Shown piece after piece: positions 40,583 to 49,790 of a stretch of 64,000 bases of DNA. The notes below the pieces were generated by a model. The model saw nothing but the letters and a program-made list of their open reading frames with translations. It was not told where the DNA came from and made no database searches. The stretch comes from Protopterus annectens (Eukaryota > Chordata > Ceratodontiformes > Protopteridae). Made by a program: the position numbers and the translations under genes. Within the stretch, counting starts at the first letter, position 1, and every line of letters starts with the position of its first letter. The DNA lies in NCBI RefSeq assembly GCF_019279795.1, contig NC_056731.1, forward strand, positions 865,941,571 to 866,005,570, in the 5' to 3' direction.

Positions 40583-41143
40583 AAATAAACAGAACCACGA
40601 CCAACCAAGTATTTCCGAAGCGTTTTTAATGATCCACACACTTAAGCGCTTCCAGCATCAACACATGGCATCATCAGAGTGAATGGAATCAAGTTAAGCC
40701 AATGCTTTATACATATTGGTTGAACAATAGTCCAATTAACCAAAGCCATAATTATCTTGTTGTCAAAAAATAATAATAACAATAATAATACAGTCCCAGC
40801 CTCAGAGTTAACAATGATTGTAAAAGATGCACATAAAAATACATGAAAATACATATACAAATATATGCATATCAAATAATTTACTTTATAATTTATACAC
40901 TTAAGCATTATATCATTTTAATATCTAAATAAAGTTTGCCTTTTGCTGCAATATTGGTTTTAAGGAGATGTATTCATTAAGCCCAGGTGGCATAAAGGCA
41001 TTTAAAATAATCTGCCATTTATATTCCAAAAGTTCCACCTTTAATTTTTCATCTCCTCCTCTTTCACTGAACAACACCCTGTCTATGACAAAAAATACAA
41101 ATCTCCTAAAGTTAGTACACTTTGTACTGTGTATATATAAATG
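40583..41143 (-). mobile_element. PLE3: 3' fragment of a Penelope-like element with 12-bp target duplication
   Basis: AATGCTCTTCTA occurs at 40571-40582 and 41144-41155. The minus strand between reads FVFFVIDRVLFSERGGDEK, VELLEYKWQIILNAFMPPGL and NEYISLKTNI, the C-terminal end of PLE proteins after the GIY-YIG domain (also PPGLNDCISIK in PLE2). The 3' UTR contains a hammerhead-like fold at 40631-40690. It is a 5'-truncated copy. Confidence 0.8.
40631..40690 (-). ncRNA. hammerhead-ribozyme-like fold in PLE3 3' region
   Basis: On the minus strand: GATTCCATTCACT, CTGATGA (exact core), a stem-II-like GCCAT...GATGC (worn), GGAA where GAAA is expected, GCGC, TTA, then AGTGTGTGGATC. The two outer strands pair (CACU/AGUG, CCA/UGG, GAU/AUC with an internal loop), giving stem I of a type I hammerhead with minimal stem III. 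One core base differs from consensus, so this copy may be inactive. Confidence 0.5.
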
Positions 41144-42177
41144 AATGCTCTTCTAGCCTACCAGTATACCAAAACAGTTGTTCCCAATGTGTCCAGGCTG
41201 TTCTTAAAAATATCTAAACTAGTACTTGCTTTAATATAATTTGGTAATCTGTTCCATGCATCAGCTGCTTCTTCAGAAAAGCAATTAGTACACTTCTCAT
41301 TCTGATGATTCTCTACTACTTTTTGATAACCCCAAACATTCCCAGAGGTAGTTGTCTCTAAATGCCCTATATATGTGAATAAGATCTCCTCTTAAATATC
41401 TGTAAGTGACACTGTACACATTCAGATGTTTTAGTCTTTCATAATAACTTAAATTTTCACATTCATAGATGCCCTTGATATATTTCAGCTGTACTCTTTC
41501 CAGTTTACTTTTTCTTGTTTTCCAATAAGGTTTCCATATTGTTTTTTAATACCTTTATTGAATTATCACTTCTGACATAGGCAAGTATACATCTTGTATA
41601 AAAGTGATCAAACTTCATTAACAAGTTAAAATTAACAAACATTGTGCTTCATATATGTTGCTATATGTCATGTAAACTAAACATTACATAAATTATTCAA
41701 TTCCTGCCCCTCTTTTAAAAAAAAAAAAAACTTTATTAAACCATCACTTATGACATAAGCAATCATACATACATTTATATAAACAAAAACAAACCACACC
41801 AACACAGTCCTAGTTGCAAGCATTTTACATCGCAAACCATACTGACACACTCTCAGTTGCAAACTTTATACGTCACTTATCTACCCAATTTTCAGTCAAA
41901 CATTACATAGCTCATTAAGTCCTGCTTTCTCGCATTGTTCACCCACACTTTCATTTTTCATATGTAGTTTGCTCCTACTTTTTTCTGAAGATCTCCAATT
42001 CCAGTTGTTTTGTCTCTGTTAATATATTCAGTACTTCTAATATAGTTGGTTTAGATTTTGATTTCCATTTTCTAGTAATTGTTTTTTGGTAGCCACCATG
42101 ATTGTTATTCCATACTCAAGTCTGAGTCTAATGTAATTAACAAACAATGACTTCATCATTTCTGATTTCCTAGACTT

Positions 42178-42741
42178 TATTTATTGCATTTGTTAACTGG
42201 GTTGTGTCCGACTGGGACAGAAGCCCGTTTTCAGCAGAGGCCTGGGGAGGAAAGCTCTACATACAGTCATAAGGCATACAGCAATAATAGTACTTTATAA
42301 AACAGTATTTAGTTTACAATATGTACATTGTAGACAGTATACAAAGTCTGTAGTGATGGGCAAGCAATTGTTAAACTAACATAGAAGTATAAAGTATAAA
42401 GACAGTGTGTGTGTAGTATCAACTCAGAGACAGTGAGTCAATGACTGTGAGTTAAATGTTATTTCAGATGCAAGTACAGTATGAGTCAGCAGAGATAGAT
42501 AGATGGAGGGAATGTAGTAGAGGTTAGAGTAGAGGTTACTGTAAGATATGGGGTAGTAGGAGAAAAATTAGTCCGGAGGAGAGCAAGAACAGATCCAGTG
42601 TTTCTCAAGGTAGTTCTTTAGGAGTTGTTTGAATTTGTTGTGGTTAGGACTTTGTGTAATGGGTTGTTGAAGGGTATGCCATAATTTGGCAATTTTATGG
42701 GAGTAAAGGGAGTTGCCATGGTAATCAAAAATCAAATCTTT
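42178..42741 (-). mobile_element. LINE-6: 3' end of an L2-like LINE inserted in the second LINE
   Basis: Minus strand from ~42741 reads NSLYSHKIAKLWHTLQQPIT, NHNKFKQLLKNYLEKHW, a LINE ORF2 C terminus (W-x-x-L-P ... FK-x-x-LK-x-YL). A ~450-bp 3' UTR follows, ending with CTCCCCAGGCCTCTGCTGAAAA, a GTTAACAAATG block and AATAAATAAA at 42178. That 3' end is shared with the SINE at 3010 and the fragment at 49682. The interrupted LINE resumes on both sides (GCIKRF at the right, SEMMKSLFV at the left). Confidence 0.75.
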
Positions 42742-43765
42742 TTATGCAACCTATAGTTCTATAACTGTAATTAACCAATCAATTGATATGATTAGAAAAC
42801 CTCAAAACTGGATCTGCCCATATACCCAGGTCCTTAAATGTATCTACAGTTTCAGTGTGCTGTATTAAATGTTCACCTTTCAGTTTGTCTCTCAAATTTA
42901 ATATGCTTAATATTTGATGTATTTGTCAGTGTATTATTCTCCCTAGCCCAAATGGTCAATTTTGTCAAGTTCTTTTGCAGACATTCCCTGTCTGAAATAA
43001 ATGTAATCTGTTTACCAAATTTTATGTCCTCTGCATATAGATTGTAGAACATCTAAGGTGTAAAAGATAGACCTGAAACATACAATATAAAAAAGTGACG
43101 GCCTAGAACAGAATCCCGTGAGACATCCTGACTGTAACCAAGAATTTCACCTGTCCACTTGCTGTATGATACTTGCCATGTCCTATTTGTAAGCTATGCA
43201 TCTTGTCCATCATATCAAGAGCACATTGGTACTAATTTTTTCTAATTTATTGATCAGTGTTTTGTGTATGACCCTGTCAAATGCTGAAGTTAAATCTTTA
43301 TAAATTACATTATAGCACAATTTTTTCATTCATATTGTATTGTTCTAGAACATCATTTTACAGGTGGTAATAGTTTCAACATAGGCAGATAAGTGGTTTC
43401 ATTTCCCAACTTTTCCAGTTCTGATAATAACATATCCAATATTACCTTCCCCATTATTTTTCCACAACATGAAAGTAGACTTAAGGGTCTGTATGACTCT
43501 GAGGTTGTCCTACTCCCATTTTCCCTTAAATACAGGTTTAATAAGTGCATGTCTCAAAGCTTGAGGAATCTCCCCTGTATTTATATGATCTAGTAAGATA
43601 ATAGATATAATGGTACTGTAAGTTCTTGAAGTGTTCTTAGGTCATTATTACGAATTCCATCCTCCATAGTGAAAACTGAAGGTAAAACAACAAGTAAATC
43701 ATCTTCTCTACAAGCTATCCCTTCCCTCCTACAAATGGTGAAAAATAGTGGTAAAAATTAAAATA

Positions 43766-44320
43766 TAAATTTGAATAAAAACTCTTCTTACCAAACTACT
43801 GCAGTCAATCACAAACTAATACAGGATTGTTTAGATAAGCTCTGAATTCAGTTTGACAGAGGAAAATTAATTTCATGAGTTAAAAGGATTTTCAAGTCCC
43901 ACTTTATAAATCTTACAAGCCCTCTGTTTTTCCTTTTCTTTTTTTAAAAGACAAAATAGTCAGTCCCTGACATCTGTCAATCATGGACAAAAAAGAGATG
44001 ACAGGAAGAGAACAATGAAAAATGGGGATCCGTTCAGAGAAAGGGACAGACTTTGTCTTCAGATTGCCCATGCCAGCATTCCTTTTCTCTCTTCCTCTCC
44101 TTTCTCTGCATGTATGTCTGTCCAGTAGACTGGCTCTCAGTCTTTCCCTTTGGCAACAGATTATTTCAGAGTCTTGGGTACTAATATAGGTTAAAAATAG
44201 CATTTGGCACTGGATACACACACCTCCTTAGAGGGAAATTTCTCCCAACTCTCCGAACTGTTTTTTTTTTTTACTCAAGTTCTTCAACTCATGCTTATCT
44301 TAGGAATCATGTGACAAGTG
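43766..44320. other. spacer, no gene seen
   Basis: Between the second LINE family and the DIRS-4 RT. A 102-codon minus frame at 43913-44221 has no recognisable motif. Could be worn DIRS-4 sequence. Confidence 0.4.
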
Positions 44321-44615
44321 CCTTTAGACCAAAAGGAGGAAGGTGTCTACTGTAATATGTTTCTGCTTTCAAAGAGTAAGCTTTCCTGAAGGCCAGTTCT
44401 AGATAGTTTTTTTCTAAAGTGATTTTGAAAGTAATAAAATTCAAAATGCTAACCCTTCAGAATTTCTTACCAATTATTGCAGACTGCAAGGCATTCATAT
44501 TTTCCCTTATTTAGATAACAAATGGATCTTTGCAAAATCTTTTGCCAGATGTTGGGAGTCCTTAACATAGGTTTCATGAATCCATACCAATTTCAAAAGT
44601 AGTGCTTGACTGTAA
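44321..44615 (+). pseudogene. DIRS-4 reverse transcriptase fragment
   Basis: A plus frame from ~44330 aligns position by position with DIRS-2 RT residues 118-165 and includes KVIKFKMLTLQNFLPII (DIRS-2: VPKFKMLTLQQLLPML). It then jumps to CRLQGIHIFPYLD (DIRS-2: CRLQGIQIYPYLDD) at ~44483. The ~75 residues with motifs A and B are deleted. Coding stops near 44615 where the PLE4 insertion begins, and resumes at ~47395. Confidence 0.8.
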
Positions 44616-45026
44616 AAAAAAAAAAACAAACAGACAGGGTTAGAAATAAAGTGATAACACCACTAAAAACTCTTAGAACATACAACTGCTCAGCCCCATA
44701 ATAATGAATGTTTAAGTGCTTTCTTTCTTTAATACCAGCAGAGCTTCATCAGATATGCCAGTTGCATACAAAGTCTGTCTTAAATAACCTCAGCTTAATG
44801 ACAAAACAGACTGTTTTACCCAATGAAATACTTTGCTTCATGCATTAATTAAATTGTTAAATAGTTTGCATACTGGATTTTTTATTTAATTATCTAAAAA
44901 ATATAAAAACTATAAAGTGGCAGCTGATAAGCAAATACATAAATTAAAAAAAAACTTAAAATATTCTATTTTTCAACAGACATTTAATATTAATGTCCTC
45001 ATTCAGTCCTGGTTCCTCGTCTGCTC

Positions 45027-45365
45027 TTAAAAAATCTGCCACTTAAGTTCTCTGCATTCTAATACATTGTTAAAGCTGCCAATATACAGACCTCCATCAA
45101 TATTTTCAAGTACAAAAAAGGAGAATTTCCTAAAGCCAGGACAACTGGAACTGTGTTTAGCCAGTGCATTAGTATGATCTTTATTTTTAATTGCAGTGTT
45201 ATGTTCAGAAATCCTCTGTGACAGCCTCCTTGTAGTTTTGCCTACATAGAAATGGTCACAGTTAGAGCAACTGGCCAAATAAGTAATCCATTTGGTTTTA
45301 CAACATCTTCTCTTAGCTGTGACATTTTTTATTGAGATGTTTGAAATAAACACTATGAATAACAT
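45027..45365 (-). pseudogene. PLE4 left copy, GIY-YIG domain
   Basis: A 112-codon minus frame reads KTKWITYLASCSNCDHFYVG, KTTRRLSQRISEHNTAIKNK, DHTNALAKHSSSCPGFRKF, FSFFVLENIDGG and NVLECRELKWQIF. The (W)ITYLASC...FYVGKT-R-L..R..EH..........NALAKH pattern is the GIY-YIG endonuclease of PLE. RT is absent because this copy is 5'-truncated at ~45672. Upstream residues are broken by stops near 45450. Confidence 0.85.
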
Positions 45366-45672
45366 TAATGAATCTACACTGTTTTCATTTCATGCATGGA
45401 AATGTGCCAACTTGATTGCCACTAAATTAATAATTATATATGCTTTGTCTCTTTAACAGTTATTTTATATTGAAGCTTCTTTTAAATACAAATTTGGGGT
45501 GATCTCCTATTGTTTTAACTAAGTCAGGATTATCGAGGATGATCTTCCAGTTTTCTCCTACAACTCTTAATTTCCATTTCATCCAGACTCATTGGTATTG
45601 GAAATGTACAATTTTTGTCCAAGTCACTTTTATAATCACCCCTATGAATCCACTAATTAAAATAGGGGGAAA

Positions 45673-46910
45673 TTAACCCTTTTCAAGTATGTAACACTGT
45701 ATAAAAGATACATGGATGATTTTTTTTTATAAGGACAGGTAGTGTGGAACTGTTTACATTATTTGTAATGGAAATTAATCCAGGTGTTACCTGGCTGTCC
45801 TTTGAAATTAGTGGTTTAGGTGAAAATGTTAATTTTTTAGATGTGGACATTAGAATTGATTTTGAAAATAACCATTTTGAAATCAGGCTGTATAGGAAGA
45901 AAACGTTCACTAACAGTTACTTACATTTTCGTAGTCATCCTAATTTTATGAAGTTTAATATTTTTAGAGGACGAGTGGTGCTGTCGCCACAGTTATCAAT
46001 TCTCAGAGCCGCCTCTGTGTGGCCTTCATAGAAGGTTGTGCCCAGCAAGCCAGCACATAAAACTCTACTGCCAATCATTAGCGGAGTTCAAAGACACAAA
46101 CAAATATTTTTAGAGGACGAGCCATTAGGCTTAGTAGATTATTGATGATTTGAGTTTTTTTTTAAATGAGGTAGAAATTCTTATTGATATGTTTAAAGTT
46201 AGGGGTTACCCATTGAGTGAATTGAAGTCCATCACTGAAGAAGTAATCCAAGCCAGATGCATCAAATTTCCCCCTATTTTAATTAGTGAATTCACTTCTA
46301 AAGACAGGGGTGATTATAAAAGTGACTTGGACAAAAACTGTGCATTTCCTATACCAATGAGTCTGGATCTCAAAGAAATTAAAAGGGTAGTAAGAGATAA
46401 CTGGAAGGTCATCTTTGATAATCCTGACTTAGTTAAAACAATAGGAGATCACCCCAAATTTGTATTTAAAAGAAGCTTCAATATAAAAGAATAGTTAACA
46501 AGACAAAGCATACATAATTATCAATTTAGTGGCAATCAAGTTGGTCTGTATGAACTGGAAACAGTGTAGATTCATTAATGTTATTCATAGTGTTTATTTC
46601 AAAGATCTGAATAAAAATGTCACAGCTAAGGGAAGATATGATTGTAAAACCAAAGGCACTATTTATTTGGCCAGTTGCTCTAACTGTAACCGTTTCTAGA
46701 TGGGTAAAACTACAAGGAGGCTGTCACAGAAGATTTCTGAGCATAACACTGCAATTAAAAATAAAGATCATACTAATGCACTGGCTGAACACAGTTCCTG
46801 CTGTCCTGGCTTTAGGAAATTCTGTTTCTTTGTACTGGAAAAGATTGATGGAGGTTGCGTATGTTGGCAGGTTTAACAATGTATTAGAATGCCGAGAACT
46901 TAAGTGATAG
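45673..46910 (+). pseudogene. PLE4 right copy, RT C-terminus and GIY-YIG (broken, SINE-interrupted)
   Basis: Plus strand begins inside the RT: RYMDDFFF (catalytic block, at ~45707), FTLFVMEINPGVTWLSFEIS, ENVNFLDVDIRID, RLYRKKTFTNSYLHFRSHPN. A 128-bp SINE piece splits it at 45976. Then FKVRGYPLSELKSITEEVIQ, RDNWKVIFDNPDLVKTIGDH, PKFVFKRSFNIKE, and a worn GIY-YIG part at 46617-46907 ending NNVLECRELK. The start of the RT is missing. The RYMDD box is the best preserved PLE catalytic block in the window. Confidence 0.85.
45958..46121. mobile_element. SINE fragment with exact 18-bp target duplication inside PLE4
   Basis: ATATTTTTAGAGGACGAG occurs at 45958-45975 and 46104-46121. The 128 bases between end with 'ctctactgccaatcattagc' and contain 'aaggttgtgcccag', matching the 3' part of the SINE at 32096-32430. 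The rest is rearranged or truncated. It dates after PLE4. Confidence 0.85.
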
Positions 46911-47330
46911 ATTTTCAGCAGACAAGGAACCAGGACTGAGAGAGACCATTAATATGAACTGTTTGTTGAAAAGTAGATTATTGTAAGTTTTTTTTTAATT
47001 TATATATTTGCTTAGCAGCTGCCACTTTATAGTTTTTATGATATTTGTTAGATAGCTTACATGCTGGATTTTTTATTTAATTAATTTAATTAATAATGCA
47101 TGAATCAAAGTATTTCATTTGGGTAGAATATTCTGTCTTGTTATTAAGCTGGGGTTATTTAAGACTGATTTTGTATGGAAATGACATTTCTAATGATGCT
47201 CTGCTGGTATTAAAGAACAAAAGTGCTTAAACATTCATTACTGTGTGGCTGAGCAGTCATATTTTCTAAGGGTTTTTAGTGGTGTTATTAGCGTTTGACT
47301 CTGTCACATAAAGATTGTGTTTTTAGACTG

Positions 47331-48420
47331 TTTTCTAGATATATCTCTTCAAAGGCATTCCTAACAAAAAATGTGTGTCAAGGAAATTTTCCTGATCCTC
47401 TCCAGTCCATCTGAAACTTCAATCAGTTAATGTCTCAAGATTCCTGGGTTCATGGTTTTTATGATTCTCATGATTCCTCTTAACAGTTTGTACATAAGAA
47501 AAAAATCAGTGAAAAAAAAAAATGTAGACCCATCATTCTCATCCTCTGGGATTTTCAGATTCCAATTTTGGGCTTTATCAAGAAAGAACTGCATTGGTGG
47601 AGGCAATAATACACCTCAGCTTTTGTCTGGGGAACAGTTTCTTTTCTGGTAAAGATACGAAGCTTATGGATCAGTTCAGACAGACAAAAGCACATAGATG
47701 TCAAAAGGATGTTAGTGGTGATCCATGCTATAGAATCTCTCCATGACCTGTGGTCCTGGGACTACTACAGATAATTACAGACAATACTGCAGTGATGTGG
47801 TACATAAACAAACAGGAGAGCATCAAGTCTTGTCCCTAGTGTAAGCTGGCTTGGAAGTTTGCTTTGTAGCAATGTATAACCCTTCAAGCATTTTTGCATA
47901 CTCTCCGAGCAAAATGTAGTGGCAGACAGGCAGACAAGCAGAGCAGGACCACAACAGACCATCATGAATGGAAAGTGAATGGGGGGGGGGGGGTCTTCCA
48001 GTAATGGATCCCCAGTTGAGGGAACACTCAAATAGATATATTCACCTCCTTTCAAAACAAGCAACTAATTTTGCACCAGAACATTTTGCAGGCAAGCCTG
48101 GAGAACAGATGCACTTTCATTCCCATGGTCAGGAATGTTCCTATATGCATTTCCATCTTTTCCACATATATCCAGGGTTATTCAGAAGATTCAGGAAGAC
48201 TCTCCAAAAATGATTGTGGTGATTCCCTTTTGGCCCAGGCAATATTGATTCTTCTTTTTTATGGAACTGGCCAGAGGCAATTACCACATGCCTCCTCCCA
48301 GATTAGAAGTACTTGCGCAAGACAAGGGGGAGTTTTATACACCTCAGTCTTGAATATCTTAAACTGAATGTCAGGATGATTCAGTTCTATTACTTTTTAT
48401 ACACCTTTTTCATGAATACT
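47331..48420 (+). pseudogene. DIRS-4 RT end, RNase H and methyltransferase-like region
   Basis: Plus frames: SVNVSRFLGFMVFMILMIPL and NSLYIRK at ~47420-47490 (DIRS-2: ARKVLQALGFMASCIILVPH), LQIITDNTAVMWYINKQES at ~47768-47825 (RNase H block, DIRS-2: LMIRTDNTTVMWYINKQGGT), a worn LADxxSR and DHHEWKVN, and MFLYAFPSFPHISRVIQKI, MIVVIPFWPRQY at ~48135-48245 (methyltransferase-like: AYAFPP...ILIAPNWPRQ). Stops in all parts. Confidence 0.82.
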
Positions 48421-48824
48421 TGTAACAAGTACTAAAGGAGGTGAGAAATCCTGGTACTAGGAAATCTTATGTTTGGCAATGATTGATTTTTGAGATGAAC
48501 ACTATTAAGTGTTTGAAAAGGATGGTAGGAACTTTTAAGTTTGTCTCTTTAAAGGTGTATATGGCTAAGCATCTTATGGTCCCTACGTTCTCTTGCCTAG
48601 AATGTTCCTATGTTAACCAGTGGAGAAGATTTTGTAGTTGGTGCTTCACCTATAAACATGACCCTGTCTGTAATTATTACCTCTAGTTCTTAAGCATTCG
48701 TGTGAGATATTCTCCTATGGTCTGCTTACTCTTTAGCCAAGAGGTATTTAACAGCCATTTCAGCATGTCTTCCCATGGATCCTCCTCTTCATATCAGAAT
48801 TTGCTCAAGCTGTTCTGCAAAAAG

Positions 48825-48847
48825 TTTTTTTTTTTTTTTTTTTTTTT
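48825..48847 (+). repeat. T homopolymer (~23 bases)
   Basis: An uninterrupted T run in the DIRS-4 recombinase relic, directly before a tandem duplication. Possibly an A-tail of an unseen minus-strand insertion or a slippage product. Confidence 0.9.
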
Positions 48848-48854
48848 AGTTTTC

Positions 48855-48944
48855 AAGATGACCTTATTCAGGTGACATTTAATTAGAAACTTTACTTGTA
48901 AGATGACCTTATTCGGGTGACATTTAATTAGAAACTTTACTTGT
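48855..48944 (+). repeat. 45-bp tandem duplication
   Basis: Unit 48855-48899 ('aagatgaccttattcaggtg' start) is repeated at 48900-48944 with a single difference (cagg/cggg). Confidence 0.95.
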
Positions 48945-49681
48945 TGCTTGGAGATTTATTTCTGTCTAAGTTTGAAACCATTATTTTGGCTGTTTTGGAT
49001 TCCAAGCTCAAAAGTGATATGATGGGATTCTACATGAGGTATTGCTCTGACATCTGCAAGAGAGTATCTGGTCTGAAACTAATCATGATTGGTTGCTCAA
49101 CCCATGCACATGGAAAAGTAAAAAGGTTATCTGTAGAAAAAAAATCCCCCATATATATCCTTACTACTAATCTAGCCCTCTATCTTGCACATTTCTTACA
49201 GAATTTTAATGACCGGGAGAATAGATTATGTCATGCTGTTGCAATGTGTGTAATCATGTTGTTAATATTAAGCCCTTTAGGAAAGCTATACAGCTGTGGA
49301 ATTCCTGTTATGAGATTAGAAAAGGACAAATCTTTGTCTAATCAGATAGTTCCAGTTGGTTGTTCCATACTATATCTTCTGTTATTCCCAACATGCTAAA
49401 ACATTTCCAGGCAGTATTAAGGCACATTCTAATAGAGCTTTGCTTTCTTTGATGGCATATTGGAAAGGGGTGGACTTGAAGCATTCTTGAGACAACTACA
49501 TGGTCATCTGTGCATACCTTTATAAAGTATTACAAAACTGGATTTTTTTTCTAGAGCCTGAACTGCATCTAGAAATGATGAACACATTAACAGTTCAGGG
49601 CATATGAGAAACAAAATTACCAAGTGTCATTCAGTGTTGAATGCAGTGTGTTTCATGTTCACCTTGAAGGCCAAAACACTA

Positions 49682-49790
49682 ATTTATTTATTTATTTGAC
49701 ATTTGTTGACTGGGAATGTCTGACTGATTTTGCGCCCTTTTTCAGCAGTGGCCCGGGGAGAAAAGCTCCACAAAGTATTACATACACCAT
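49682..49790 (-). mobile_element. 3' end of LINE-6 family or related SINE
   Basis: The minus strand reads GAGCTTTTCTCCCCGGGCCA, CTGCTGAAAA and CAGTCAACAAATGTC, ending in (AAAT)n at 49682-49698. It matches the 3' end at 42178-42270 and the SINE tail at 3010-3100. Whether 49790-49990 belongs to the same insertion is unclear. Confidence 0.7.

Larger units (their letters stand above)
40521..43765 (-). mobile_element. second LINE family (CR1/L2-group relative), holding LINE-6 and PLE3
   Basis: Minus-strand coding from ~43760: GEIPQALRHALIKPVFKG, SYRPLSLLSCCGKIMGKVIL, LTSAFDRVIHKTLINKL (motif A region), a worn YADD block (NLYAEDIKFGKQITF), FKDLGIWADPVLRFSNHIN, then after a LINE-6 insertion SEMMKSLFVNYIRLRLEYGI, LERVQLKYIKGIYECENLSY and VTYRYLRGDLIHIY near 41430-41500. 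These are C-terminal RT/thumb blocks of CR1/L2-type LINEs; the sequence differs clearly from copies A-D. PLE3 sits in its 3' region. All frames are broken. Confidence 0.7.
44620..47330. mobile_element. PLE4: two Penelope-like copies in inverted, head-to-head arrangement
   Basis: The left copy (44640-45672) is on the minus strand and the right copy (45673-47325) on the plus strand. They share the same 3' end in opposite directions ('gctctgctggtattaaag' at ~44735 minus and ~47200 plus; 'tttttagtggtgttat' at both outer ends). The left copy matches the right copy from ~46262 on. This mirrors PLE2. They interrupt DIRS-4. Confidence 0.88.
48421..49560 (+). pseudogene. DIRS-4 tyrosine recombinase remnant
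   Basis: EVRNPGTRKSYVWQ at ~48437 matches the STRRNY start of DIRS recombinases. AISACLPMDPPLHIRICSS lies at ~48750-48810, then SKFETIILAVLD (LPPFEP region) and TSARESIWSE at ~49050-49075 (first Arg), and LETTTWSSVHTFIKYYK at ~49480-49530 (DIRS-2: IEAATWTSVHTFAKHYN) with the catalytic Tyr block. The HxxR block is not readable. A 45-bp tandem duplication and a long T run interrupt it. Confidence 0.75.

Noticed and set aside
43913-44221. 102-codon minus-strand frame
   Set aside because: No family motif, low-complexity neighbours; probably chance.
44690-44770. Hammerhead ribozyme in PLE4 left end (CTGATGA ... GAAA-GCACTTA, minus strand)
   Set aside because: Core strings are present but I could not pair convincing stem I or stem II, so it is not listed as a feature.
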